64,000 bases of DNA from Lathyrus oleraceus (GCF_024323335.1 NC_066584.1:233756994-233820993); one strand, 5' to 3'; positions 45,360 to 56,733 are shown, counted from the first letter of the stretch. Numbers and translations: made by a program. Notes: generated by a model from the sequence alone, not told the origin.

Positions 45360-45616
45360 GTTAACCGGTTAACGCATATGGTTAACCTGTTAACGCATTA
45401 CGAAATAAAAAATTTGAGTTTTTAAAACAGTGTTAACCGGTTAACGCTTTTGGTTAACCGGTTAACGTAAGACGGAAAACAGTTTTCCAAGACATTTACA
45501 AATAGTGTTAACCGGTTAACGCATTTGGTTAACCGGTTAACGCGAGGCAGAAAACAAATTTTTGAACAGGTTTCAAACAGTGTTAACCGGTTAACTCATA
45601 TGGTTAACCGGTTAAC
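45360..45616. repeat. Four pairs of 14-bp palindromes in Copia2 leader
   Basis: GTTAACCGGTTAAC is perfectly palindromic. Copies start at 45360, 45381 (one mismatch, CCTG), 45432, 45453, 45507, 45528, 45582 and 45603. Within each pair the start-to-start distance is exactly 21 bp; pairs recur every 72, 75 and 75 bp. The 7-bp gaps are GCATATG, GCTTTTG, GCATTTG and TCATATG. Sequence between pairs has diverged far more than the palindromes. Confidence 0.95.
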
Positions 45617-46716
45617 GCGAAGCAAAATTCACCCGTTCGGCTAACTCAGTGCTTTAAAAGTATCGAGTGTTGATGCGAAAAACGACATTGATTTTAAATG
45701 AATTGTTCATTAAAATGTGGTGATCGGTCGTCGAAATTTAATTTGATTTTAATTAATTAAAGGAATTAATAATAATAATAAAGTGTTTATTATTGTCGTG
45801 TGGTGATCGGTTATGGCCTTAGTCTTCCTTTATTTTGTTTTGGGTTTTAAAAATACGACCTGCGTGTCGTGCCTCTCTCTTAATCTCCCAAATGTAACTT
45901 CTTTTCTCATCTCACTCCCTCGTATGTAAAACGAGTTTCTTTTATGTAATGTAATGATATGAAGAAAGCAAAGAAGTCAGTGGCAAAGGAGGACAACCTT
46001 GAAGATCTTGCTTGGAGAAGCTTAGATCATTGTTACGTTAGCTTAGGTTCTCTTATTGGCTTGGGAGAACAATTGCGCTAGGGGCCATAACTGTTTCATT
46101 ATGTTTGTATGTATGTTGATGCATGTGAATGTATGTTGATGCATGTGAGAGACGGTTTATATGATAAACAAGCCGGTGAGATCAGAAAAATTGCAATTCC
46201 CTCAAAATAAATATTAAGTTTATGCTTTCCAAGTTTTAACACTCATCAAGACTAGTATCGAATAATGTAGGTTTCGCCTACGCGAGGTGCATGTTCTATA
46301 TTAGTAAGGTGCGATGGGATAATTGTAATATCCAACTGTTAAAACAATGGGTCAAACCTAACTAAACAAATTATAATAAGATTATATATATGTTTAGAAG
46401 CAAGAGTTGGGAATGATCCATATGATGGATTGGAATAAGGAGTTATTCACCCAACTGAAATTTTCGAGAGTTGTATGAGATACAATTGGAAGGAGTTCCT
46501 ACCTAAATAACCTAGTTTTATGTAATCTGCCTACGCGGACTTAGAACGAAGTGAAATATGGATCTCGACCCACTAGAAAATCTTCCAACGGGATTTTCCG
46601 AATCAAATGATGAGGGTCATTTATTTTGAATAAAATAGTGGGAGCATGTTTAATTAAAGGCCTAATTAAATATGTCAATGATACTTATATTTTCATTAAT
46701 CCTTATGTAGATAACC
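45617..46716 (+). other. Copia2 leader, remainder
   Basis: Non-coding. It contains a TATGTTGATGCATGTGA doublet (about 46108-46150). The stretch around 46262-46300 (GTAGGTTTCGCCTACGCGAGG) can form a short hairpin. No gene seen. Confidence 0.6.
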
Positions 46717-48626
46717 ATGACAACAAACACCTCTAACAACATATTGTAATCAAACCTTGAGAGAGAAAAATTGTCTGGGACAAATTTTCTGGATTGGTAC
46801 CGAAACATGAGGATTTTCCTTAAACATGATAAAGGGAAAGGCAAGGAAGTTGCCAAACTAAAACCCATTATTGCTGCTATGAAGCCTAGTGGAAGCATAG
46901 AAAAAGAAGGCATCTGCTTCCATTGCGGTAAGACCGCACACTGGAAGAGGAACTGCCCAAAGTACCTGGAAGATAGGCAGAATGGAGTAGAGACTCCAAC
47001 TTCAGGTATTTTTGTTATTGAAATTAATTTATCTACTTCTGCATCATGGGTATTAGATAATGGATGTGGTTCTCACATTTGTACAAATGTGCATGGACTA
47101 AAAAGGAGTAGAGATTTGGCAAAAGGTGAAGTCGACCTACGAGTTGGCAATGGAGCAAAGGTTGCTTCCTTAGCCGTAGGAACTTATGAATTGACTTTAC
47201 CTAGTGGTTTAATAATTCAGTTAGAGAACTGTTATTATGTACCAGCAATTAGCAGGAATATTATTTCCGTTTCTTGTTTGGACAAGTTCGGTTTTTCATT
47301 CATAATAAAGAACAATTGTTGTTCAATTTATTTGAATGATATATTCTATTCTACTGCTCAAATGAACAATGAATTATATGTCCTTGATCTTGAAATACCA
47401 ATTTATAACATTAATACTAAAAGGATGAAACCTAATGAGTTAAATCCAACTTACCTTTGGCATTATCGATTAGGCCACATAAATGAGAAACACATTTCTA
47501 AACTCCATAAAGATGGATTGTTGGACTCTTTTGATTATGAATCATATGAGACATGCAAATCTTGTTTAATTAGAAAGATCACAAAGTCTCCATTTACAGG
47601 AAAAGGTGAAAGAGCTAATGATCTTTTGGCCCTCATACATACTGATGTATGTGGACCACTAAACATACCAGCCAGAGGAGGTTTTCAGTACTTCATCACA
47701 TTCACTGATGATTTCTGTAGATATGGTTATGTGTATTTAATGAAACACAAATCAGAGTCCTTTGAAAAGTTCAAGGAATTCAAGAATGAAGTACAAAACC
47801 AACTAGGTAAGAATATTAAAACTCTTCGATCAGATCGAGGTGGTGAGTATTTAAGCCTAGAGTTTGATGACCATCTGAAAGAGTGTGGGATCCTATCCCA
47901 ACTTACTCCTCCTGGAACACCCCAATGGGATGGTGTATCTGAGAGAAGAAATCGAACCCTGTTAGACATGGTCCGATCCATGATGAGTCACGCCGATCTT
48001 CCAAACTCCTTTTGGGGACATGCGTTGTTGACAGCAGCTTACACACTTAACCGTGTTCCATCCAAAAAGGTTGAGAAGACACCATATGAGATATGGAGTG
48101 GTGAGAAACCACATATGTCTTACATGAAGATTTGGGGTTGCGAAGTTTATATGAAACGACAAATTTCAACTAAGCTTGAGCCCAAATCTGACAGATGCTT
48201 ATTTGTGGGGTATCCTAAAGAAACAAGAGGGTATTACTTCTACAATCCTTCAGAGGGCAAAGTGTTTGTCGCTCGAACTGGAGTTTTCCTAGAAAAGGAT
48301 TTTATTTCCAAAGGAACCAGTGGGAGGAAAGTAGAGCTTGAAGAAATTCAAGAATCACAAAGCATCGATACACCTATGGAGGAATTAGAGCAGGAAACAC
48401 AAGTGGTTGTGGAAGAGCAAGATGCTCAAGTAAAACAAGACCAGCGTAGGTCAAGCAGGATACGTCACCTACCTGAGAGATATGGATATCTCATAACAGA
48501 TCAAGGTGATGTATTACTCATTGATCAAGATGAGCCTGTGACCTACCAATAGGCCATAACTGGTCCCGAGTCTGAGAAGTGGCTAGAAGCCATGAAATCG
48601 GAAATGGATTCCATGTACACAAACCA
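46717..48626 (+). pseudogene. Copia2 gag-protease-integrase, truncated
   Basis: The ATG at 46717 is followed ten codons later by TAA (46747-46749), then by the gag start LSGTNFLDWYRNMRIFLK. The text jumps at about 46828 to the basic pre-knuckle region, so nearly the whole capsid core is missing. The CCHC knuckle is intact (CFHCGKTAHWKRNC, about 46914-46955). Protease has LDNGCGSH, where the family has an Asp-Thr/Ser-Gly triad. Then come GAG-pre-integrase (LWHYRLGHIN...C-x2-C), the integrase core with HTDVCGP, RSDRGGEY and VSERRNRT supplying D, D and E, and the C-terminal IWGCEVYMKR and GYPKETRGYYFY region. A TAG at 48550 interrupts the linker, and the frame ends at the breakpoint near 48627, before RT. 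It could not transpose alone. Confidence 0.9.
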
Positions 48627-49998
48627 ACTAACAACTAACAGTTAATTTCAAGCCATTTAATTTTATACACTTTAATTTTTAAGTCTTTATTCATTTGCCA
48701 TTATTCATACAATTCAACTTGTTTACTTTAATGCCATTTCACTTTGCTCACTTGAGCCATATCTTGTGAATATATTGTGTTTGTATATACTTGTTTGTGT
48801 TTGTGGTCATTTGACCTTAATGTACATAATAAGAACAAAAAACCCTAAAAGACATTTGTGTGGACTGTTGGATTTGATCTGAGACATTGGACTTAGAATT
48901 ATGCAACACTCCTTATGCAAAAGGACTTGGCCAATGCCAACTTTCATGAAACCAAGTGCTTGTGAAGTAAACTTTCATCTGATGCAAGTATTGTGACCCC
49001 ATTTGAGTTCATCTGCAACATGATCCTATTGAAGTTGTTATTTTGAACTTGAGTCTAATGCTTATCTTTGAAGTCATCTGATACATAGAAGTTTATGAAG
49101 AAGATTATGGAGTTGCTAAGCTTGGATGTGACTACCTTTATTTGATGCCTTGCTCTTCACCTTGCTATTTGTGTATTGATATTGCTTGATTCTAAAGTCA
49201 AAGGGAAATTTGGGTTTCTATATGACATTCTTGTCTATTGGATTGCAGCCCATTGGTCAGATCTTTTCAACTCTCAACTTTTAAATTTTTGCTTAGGATT
49301 AGTCTCTTCATCTCATCCCCATTTCTTTGATTTCAAATCTCTCCCTCTTTTTAAAATCTTCTTTGCCTGTTATTTCTAAACTTAGACTTATTGCAAATTA
49401 GAAACTTTGGCCTTATGTCATTGCATTTTCAAACTCATTTTGTTAATCAAACTTGTAAATGAACTTAACTATACTTGACTTAAAATTTCAAAATACAAAA
49501 AAAGAACTAACACTCATTCGAACTTTTTTTAGGCCTTTTGTGCCTCTTTCAAACTTAAATTTTGTTAAGATCAACTCACTCACTTTGAAATTGGTACCAC
49601 GAACTACGAGGTTTTGATCCCTCATTTTTATGTTGGTACGTAGGCACAAGTCCGAAGGTCTTGTCAAACACAAAAATATAATTAATGAATTCTTTTCTCA
49701 TCCCCACACTTTATTTTTTTCCAAACATCATTTTATACAAAAACACATATTCACACAAGAAAGGGCTCCCTAGGAGTACCTAGGACACTTTAGGTGCTAA
49801 CACCTTCCTTATGTGTAACCAACCCCCTTACCAGTAATCTCTGGAATTTTATTAGTTTTGATTTGAAAACTTCTTATCTTTGGGTTTTGTTCGTACTTTT
49901 ACCTTTTTCCCTTGGAAACAATAAAAGTGCGGTGGCGACTCTGGTTTTATTGACGTTAAGCTTACCCATAGCTTGATGGTCATGAATTTACCGCTATA
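48627..49998 (+). repeat. Ogre2 3' LTR, second segment
   Basis: Non-coding, with the Ogre LTR end signature AAAGTGCGGTGGCGACTCTGG at about 49927-49948 and a terminal TTGACGTTAAGCTTA stretch ending near CCGCTATA (49998). Together with 40469-43498 this makes a LTR of about 4.4 kb. Assignment to the same LTR is inference from position, orientation and the fact that each half lacks the other's end. At 49998 it abuts minus-strand Ogre3 coding sequence. Confidence 0.7.
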
Positions 49999-50148
49999 GG
50001 AGGCCATTGGAAATTCAACATTTTTCAATTCATCCCTTATAGGGCAAACCATTTCGACGTTCACAATTTCAAATGACTGAAATGGGATTTCCTTCATTTC
50101 CCCCTCTTTTTCGATGTATCAGAAAGACACGAGATAACTCATCATAAT

Positions 50149-50156
50149 ATCCTCTT
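50149..50156. repeat. 8-bp target-site duplication of the hAT MITE, left (ATCCTCTT)
   Basis: Matches 50506-50513 exactly. An 8-bp duplication is diagnostic of the hAT superfamily. Confidence 0.93.
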
Positions 50157-50505
50157 TAGGGGTGGCAAAACGGGCCCGGCCCGCGGGCCATGCCCGTTTT
50201 ACCCGTCATTTTTGGCGGGCCGGGCCAAGGATTTAGGCCCTCACCCTCAAATGTGTCCGCCCCGCCCCGCCCCGTTTTTTTCACGGGCTTTTGCGAGCAC
50301 GTGTATTTACATAAATTTTTGTATTTTTAGGCTTAAAGAGTGTAATGCCCGCGGGCTTTCCCCGCCCCACCCTCCCTTTTTTGCGGGGCGGGTCTAAGTT
50401 TTAGGCCCACATCCTCAACTATGACCGCCCCGCCCCGCCCCGTTTTTTTGCGGGCTTTTGTGGGGCGGGCCTAAACGGGGCGGGCATGCCCGTTTGCCAC
50501 CCCTA
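50157..50505. mobile_element. GC-rich hAT-type MITE (349 bp)
   Basis: Termini TAGGGGTGGCAAAACGGGC and (reverse complement of the right end) TAGGGGTGGCAAACGGGC, with an 8-bp duplication ATCCTCTT on both sides. The interior is strikingly GC-rich in arms made of GGGCCGGCCCG, CCCGCCCCGCCCCG and GCCCGCGGGC words around an AT-rich centre, and can fold into long hairpins. No coding capacity. It was inserted into the Ogre3 protease gene. Confidence 0.93.
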
Positions 50506-50513
50506 ATCCTCTT
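50506..50513. repeat. 8-bp target-site duplication of the hAT MITE, right (ATCCTCTT)
   Basis: Pairs with 50149-50156. Confidence 0.93.
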
Positions 50514-51817
50514 CACCTTCCACGACCACCAGTTTGTTGCTAACCAAAATTATCAACCTTTGATGGAGTATTGAAGTAACGGCTCAGACCAAATGAATCC
50601 ATGGTTTTCCAAGTAAACAATTATAAGCTGGATTGATGTCCATTACAAAGAAATCATGGGGACCAATCTTTATAGGAAGACCTACTTCACCATTCACGGC
50701 CATCCTTGATCCATCAAATGCCCTTACTATCAGCTCACTCGGCTTCATCACGAGTCCTTCAATGGTCAACTTAGCAAAATAACTCTTGGGCATCACATTG
50801 AGAGAGGAACAAGTTTCCACAAAAACTCTTGATAGCACCATGTCCATGCACTCAATAGACATGTGAAGAACTTTGTCGTGATTTTTTCCCTCGGAAGGTA
50901 GCTCCTCATCACTGAAACCCAAGCTTAAACTAGTAGCTATGTTGTTAACTACTCCCTCGAATTGGCACACTGGGTTCTCTATTGGTACATGGGTCATATT
51001 CAAAAACTTCACCAAGGTATCCCTATGCGCTTCTGAGCACATCAACAAAGACAACATAGAGATTTTTGATGGAGTTTGGTTGAGTTGTTTAACCACTCGA
51101 TAATCACTTCTTTTTATGATGCGTAAAAACTTGTCTACCTCATTGGTTGGTAGAGAGCTTTGCCTCTACTAAGCATTATCAATCTTCTTGTCGTTGTCTA
51201 GGGTCGAAGGACCGCTAGTACCAATCAGAGGAGGTGCAGGTGCAAAGATATACCACTTCTAGTGACCCCGCCAGTCTCGGCTATGCTGATTATCGGGTTA
51301 TTGAAATTCATAAGCTCTTCTTGAATTTTCTGGCCATGAATGTAGACTGAGGAGTCATACACCCATGGGAATTCCTTTGTGTCATCGTAGGGTAACATTT
51401 TTGGGACCTTTATTACCATTGGAATAATAAGATTTACTGAGAGAGTTAACTGGGAGAGACTGTATGGAATTTGTAGAGGTAGAAATTCATTGTATAGTAT
51501 TTCGAAAGTGGATACATCTTTGATTATAGAGGGGAGAGCTATTAACAATATTCCTTGATCCATCAGGCTCTGCATGGAGGCCTTCAAGACTTCACACTAT
51601 TATGGGTCCTTTAAACAATGTTCACAAGTTTTTGAACAAACTGGGAATGCGTCACTTCTTATTATCATGTTCTTGATTTCAATAAGCAGAGTTTTCAATT
51701 CCTTGACAAAGGTTATTAGTTTTCTTCCATCGTCCAATTCTACCATATTCAAATTTGCCTTATTGTGCGGAGGCATGGGATTGTTGTTTACATTTGGGCC
51801 GTTGGGCGTGAACATAA

Positions 51818-52956
51818 TGTTAGAACAAGATCTTGGTTATGCAATATATCTCTAAGTTTTGATGATAACAAAGAATCAAACAATTTGGTACCCCAATAAA
51901 ATTCTATAACTATGTAGGATTCTAAGGTAAATTGAATGTGATGAAACTATATTTGACTCCTAATACAGTCCAGAAAAGCTGATCTAGAAATGAAGATGTC
52001 ATATCTAGCTCTGAACAACAATGCGTTTGAGAAATATACACAGACACTATCAATAAATCTCAACTCTAAAGACGCTACTATGAAGACAGTAAATCTAAAG
52101 ACTCGTATGAGTGAAGACTCTGAAGACGTTACATCTATAGACTCTGAAGACACTATATCGGAAGACCAATTAAGCCAATACTGAAGACTACTCAAGGAAT
52201 AACTATCTGAAGAATATAAGATCTGCTTAAAGACTCTGAACTCCGCTCACTCTGATTCACGCCCAACAGATCATCTGATTCATCAAAGTCAAAAACTTAA
52301 TCAAGAAGTATTCTAAGTATGATATAAATCTATATATGGACAATATTGACTACATTGCAAGACGGCTATGGAAAGGACCAGAAAATTAATATCATTAAGT
52401 ACCATAACTGGCAAGATATCATCATCAATATTTTCTCCAACGGTATCATCTTCAAGCAGTATATAAAGGCCTCACTATCATCATACAAATAAACGAAGCT
52501 ATCACACAAGATTTCTACAATACACCTTGAACCATATAGTAAATACTTGCTATTGTATAATTCAGTTATCACACACGAGCTGTTGCTCATAGTGTGATCA
52601 TTAATCATCTATTTTTATTTGTGTTCATCTTCCTTATCTAGAAGCACCAAATACACTCTTGTATTTCTCAATAGTTGTTGTAATTCCTCAAGTGACTTGC
52701 GAAGTCTGTGGACTTAAGAGGGCTAAGAGATTGTTGAACTCTTAGAGGATTGTTGTAATCTTTCTAGATTATCGGATTAAATCCTTATTGAATGCAAAAT
52801 CACCTTGGCCGGGTGGACTGGAGTAGCTTTGACATTCAAGCGAACTAGGATAAACTTATGTGTTTTTTTTTTACCTTTGTGTGTGTGGTGTGGCAAAAGT
52901 TTTTATTTCTAATGAAAACAATTCAAACCCCCGTTTCTTGTTTTTCTCTACCTTTA
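51818..52956 (+). repeat. Copia3 5' LTR
   Basis: TGTTAGAACAAGATCTTGG at the start. The right end (CCTTTAA before TTGG) is decayed from the expected CA. About 1139 bp. It includes a run of TCTAAAGAC / CTCTGAAGAC words (about 52060-52200). Confidence 0.78.
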
Positions 52957-52958
52957 AT

Positions 52959-52970
52959 TGGTATAAGACC
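52959..52970 (+). other. Copia3 primer-binding site, mutated
   Basis: TGGTATAAGACC in place of TGGTATCAGAGC. Two mismatches to the initiator-tRNA complement would weaken priming. Confidence 0.75.
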
Positions 52971-53040
52971 TTCAAATTTGTTATTAATTTTTGAATCAAA
53001 CACTTAATAGTGTAGAGAGATCCAACGTGAGAAAAACGTC

Positions 53041-54560
53041 ATGGCTAACACAGACGAAAGAGATAGCTACAATGCTAGACCTCCAATGTTTGATGGAGAA
53101 ATAATTGATTATTGGAAAGAAAGAATTAAAAGCTTCTTCTTAGGCTATGATGCTGATCTATGGGACATTATTACAAAAGTTTATGAACCACCCATCTCTT
53201 CCCTTAGTATCGTTATACCAAGAAGCCAAATGAGTGATGATCAGAAGCGTGATTTCAAGAATCACCACAAATCCAGAACTATTTTGTTAAATGCTATATA
53301 TTACAGTGAGTACGAAAAGATCACCAACAGGGAAATAGCTAAAGAAATATTTGATTCCTTGAAGATGACTCACGAAGGCAATAATCAAGTCAAAGAGACT
53401 AAGGCTCTGACTTTAATCCAAAAGTATGAAGCCTTCAAAATGGAAGATGATGAAGTTGTTGAGGAAATGTTTTCTAGTCTCGAGGTTCTGGAAAAAGGAT
53501 ACACCACAGCAGATCATTTCAAGAAGATAATCAGAATCCTCCCAAAGAAGTGGAGACTAGTTGTTACTGCCTTGAAGTTATCTAAGGATCTGAACAACAT
53601 AAGCCTTGAAGAACTTATTGGCTCCCTCACGAGTCATGAAATAGAGCTAGAGGAAGATGAACCTTAGAAGAAAAATAAACCAGTGGCTCTAAAGTCTAGA
53701 TCAGAAAGAAGGAAGTGAAAAAGGAACAAAGCCTTTCAAGCTGAAGAAGAAGACGACGAGGACTCTGAGAAGGAAGATTCTAATGATGAAGAGGTATTAT
53801 CTCTTCTATCCAGAAGAATCAAACAACTTTGGAGAAAAAGAAATAACAACTTCAGAAGATCCAGACAGAAGGGAGATCGTTCAGAGTCAATCTCCAAAGG
53901 AAGACCCTACAAAGAAGTGACCTACTATGAATGCAAAGAACCTGGAGACTCAAGAATGAATGTCCAAAGCTCAAGAGAGACAACTCCAGGAAGGAAGGTT
54001 TCAAGAAAATCTCCTTCAAAGCAAAGAAGAAGGGACTCATGGCAACATGGGATGACTCTGAATCTGAAGCTTCAGAATCTGATTCTGAAGAGGAGCAAGC
54101 AAACGTTGCACTCATGGCCACCACTTCTGAAAGTTCATTTGAAAAGAAATCTGACTCTGAAGAGGTATTCTCTGATTTTTCTTGTTCTGATCTAGAAGCC
54201 TGTTTATCAGAATATCTAAACTCTTATCAGAAGCTTCGACAAAAATTCAATATCCTTAAAAGGGTTCATGAAGAGACTGTTGAAGAGTGTGATAAGATTG
54301 AGAAAGAAGTTTCTGAACTTAAAGAAAACAACTTTATTCTTGAAAAGGAAAATGAATTCTCAACCAAAAAATGTTTAAAACTTGAAGAAACTCTTTCTAA
54401 ATCTCCACCCACTTGTGACACAATCATATATAAATATGAAAAGGATTTTCAGATATTTCTGAACAATGGACTTGAAAGAAGCAAAATGGCTTCTATGATT
54501 TATGGTGTTAGTCACAATAAGAAAAGAGGAATGGAGATGAATCTGATGAAGATGATTTAA
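53041..54560 (+). pseudogene. Copia3 gag, frameshifted
   Basis: ATG at 53041. The first 208 codons carry RPPMFDGEIIDYWKERI, the capsid region (FDSLKMTHEGNNQVKETK, YEAFKMEDDE, ILPKKWR) and ELIGSLTSHE, ending in TAG at 53665-53667. The frame then continues with another stop and an acidic Asp/Glu-rich stretch to a broken knuckle (YYECKEPGDSRM, where a CCHC motif belongs) at about 53920. After a frame change, 53931-54560 encodes the C-terminal extension: KLKRDNSRKEGFKK, a Ser/Glu-rich segment and a predicted coiled coil (about 54200-54410). This extended gag is typical of the SIRE lineage. It would form the particle in the cytoplasm; here it is not translatable as one protein. Confidence 0.85.
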
Positions 54561-54599
54561 AACCTTTTGCATAAAACAAATTAAAATATCCTTTCTATT

Positions 54600-55715
54600 A
54601 GCATTACACACATGCACAAACACATAAATTCAATAATGCTAGAAAACCCAAAGTTGTCAGAAACTTTGGGAGAACTAATCATAAAGGAACCAAAATATTA
54701 TGGGTACCAAAAGATAAAATAGTATATGTTGCATACATCTTATGCAACAAAGTTAAAATACCAATCATGGTACCTGAACTTTGGATGCTCGTGACGCATG
54801 ACGGGAAGAAAGCATATGTTCTAAAGCCTGGAACTTAAAGATGTTGCCTTCGTAGGTTTTGGAGGAAATCAGAAAGGAAAAATTAGAGGATCTGTAACAG
54901 TTGGCAATGGATCTCTTACCTTTATTTCTGATGTCCTTTATGTTGAAGGATTAATGCATAACTTGTTATCCATAAGTCAATCAAGTGATGACGGTTATAA
55001 TATAATCTTTAATCAAAAAACGTGCAAAACTGTTAATTAGAAAAATGACACAATCCTTTTCACTGGTAAGAGGAAGACCAACATTTAAAAAATTAAGCTT
55101 TCAGATTTAAAAATTCAAAATGTAAAGCGTTTAATGTATGTAAATGAAGAGCAATGGGTGTGGCATAGACGTTTGGGTCGCATTAGCTTGAGGAGGATTT
55201 CTCAGCTAAATAAACTTGAGTTAGTCAGAGGCCTACCTAAGCTGTAGTTTTCTTCAGATTCTCTTTGTGACACATGTCAGAAAGGAAAATTTTCTTAAAC
55301 AACTTTCAAAAATAAAAATGTTGTTTCTACCTATAATCCTCTAGAACTTTTACACATTGACCTGTTTGGAACTGTTAAGACAGCGTCAGTCAATGGTAAG
55401 AAGTATGGACTTGTCATTGTTGATGATTATAGTCGTTGGACATGAATAAAATTCCTAATACACAAGAATGAGTCACATTCTGTGTTCACTAGTTTCTACT
55501 CAAAAGTGAAAAATGAATTTGACTCTAAAATCATTAGAGTCAGAAGTGATCACGGTGGTGAATTCGTAAATAAACTTTTGGAAGAACTTTTTGACTCTAA
55601 TGGAATATCCCATGATTTCTCCTATCCTAGAACTCCACAATAAAATGGAGTTGTAGAAAGGAAGAATGGGACCCTCCAAATGTGGCTAATCACTTATGGG
55701 CTGAAGCTGTGAATA
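54600..55715 (+). pseudogene. Copia3 protease-integrase remnant
   Basis: Decayed sequence with stops in every frame. Recognisable pieces in shifting frames: ILWVPKDK (about 54699), the GAG-pre-integrase (WVWHRRLG-like, about 55160), LLHIDLFGTVKTASVNGKKYGLVIVDDYSRW (about 55350-55440), IRVRSDHGGEF (about 55535-55565), SYPRTPQ, and GVVERKN (about 55650). The integrase D, D and E positions are still visible. There is a deletion after the GTLQ text, then WAEAVN and the junction. Confidence 0.78.
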
Positions 55716-56733
55716 AAACGAATGGGATCCACATGCATATCACATTGAGTCACACATTGAGTCGCACATGTCAGTGTGGATTGTTGTTTGTGTGATTATA
55801 TGATATGATTGTGTGGATATGATTTTGGTAGATATGCATATGTGTGTATTTTAGGTGATCCATTTGATATGAATGATTGATGTGATATGTGTGCATATTT
55901 GTGATATATGTGATGAAATGGTGACTTGTATACATTATGAAATCATGTGAAAGTTGTATACATATTTGATGATGATTTGTAAATGATGGTGGATGATAAT
56001 ATGTACATGAAATCAATATGTTGTGAAATATGACTTTTGTACATAGTTTAGTATTTATCAATGAATACTTGTGGATTGTTTAGCCATGTCGCGTGATGAT
56101 AAACACGTGATTCTTTAATAAGATGATATGATGCATGTTTGTATGAAGTGTGACGAATTCTAATAATATATGTATGTTTGTTATACATTTCATATTATTA
56201 TGTTTTTCTATAATGATTTGAATTCTCACCCTTCTGTTGGAATGATATTCTATCGCGACATCGCTCAGGTACCAGAGATAGTGGTGCTTCGCACAAGAAT
56301 TAGATTTGAAGGCTAGTTCTTGTTGTGTTTTGACTAGGTAGTTTATAGTGCTCTGGTCATGCAACACTTGGGTTTATGGGATTATTTGTATTTGTTTTGA
56401 TATTGAGAGATATTGGTGTGCTTTCTTTTATCTTGTTATTTGGATATGTTGGATTTGATGTTGAGTGGCCTTAGAGCCCAAAATGATATTTTGTGGTAAA
56501 TGATTTATGGGAATCATCACTATTTACCATTTATGAAGAGAGGTGTTATTTTGCTGTGTGAGAATGTTGGTTATTTGGTTTTAATTTATAATTCGTGTTA
56601 CTTGTATGTGACCATGGCATGTGTTGTTTCTGGCAGAAGTAAATATGACGCCCTCGTGTATGCATGCTTTAATTTACTCCGATTATGCAATTGTATGTTG
56701 TATTTGAGTAGAAGTAGTTTAGGGGGTGTTACA
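55716..56733 (+). repeat. Tekay 5' LTR, lacking its 5' end
   Basis: Ends ...GGGGGTGTTACA at 56733. The left end cannot be set exactly because the sequence passes directly from Copia3 integrase text; no TGTAACACC start is present. AT-rich with many TGATATG words. It does not visibly overlap the 573 bp present of the 3' LTR. Confidence 0.7.

Larger units (their letters stand above)
43499..48626 (+). mobile_element. Copia2: Ty1/copia element truncated before RT
   Basis: A 1.37-kb LTR, Met-tRNA PBS, an unusually long leader (about 1.8 kb) with a TA microsatellite and palindrome array, then a gag-protease-integrase frame that stops in the integrase-RT linker. At about 48627 the sequence changes to the second half of the Ogre2 LTR. 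RT, RNase H and 3' LTR are deleted. I did not assign a lineage. Confidence 0.85.
49999..51817 (-). mobile_element. Ogre3: minus-strand gag-pro remnant
   Basis: An internal piece of a third Ogre, bounded on the left by the end of the Ogre2 LTR and on the right by the Copia3 LTR. It has no LTR of its own in the window. It is interrupted by a hAT MITE at 50157-50505. Confidence 0.85.
49999..51817 (-). pseudogene. Ogre3 gag C-terminus and protease, decayed
   Basis: In element order: 51815-51600 encodes NPMPPHNKANLNMVELDDGRK and FPVCSKTCEHCL; 51590-51225 encodes SLMDQGILL, PMVIKVP, WVYDSSVYIHG and ETGGVTRSG, the usual end of Ogre gag-pro before the protease. The segment 51096-50584 encodes the protease region (ELPSEGKNHDKVLHMSIEC, DMVLSRVFVETCSSLNVMPKS, DFFVMDINPAYNCLLGKPWIH). 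After the MITE, 50097-50000 continues with KEIPFQSFEIVNVE and FPMASY. Frame changes separate the blocks. The catalytic triad Asp-Thr/Ser-Gly reads Glu-Thr-Cys, so the protease is dead whatever the frame. Confidence 0.87.
51818..55715 (+). mobile_element. Copia3: SIRE-like Ty1/copia, truncated and heavily decayed
   Basis: A 1.1-kb LTR (TGTTAGAACAAGATC...), degenerate Met-tRNA PBS, gag with a long C-terminal extension, and an integrase remnant full of stops. It ends at about 55715 in the integrase, where Tekay LTR sequence begins. It was inserted into Ogre3, whose remaining 5' part is not seen to the right. Confidence 0.85.

Noticed and set aside
55771..56061. 96-codon His/Thr/Ile-rich minus-strand frame
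   Set aside because: Antisense of the AT-rich Tekay LTR; composition explains the open frame.
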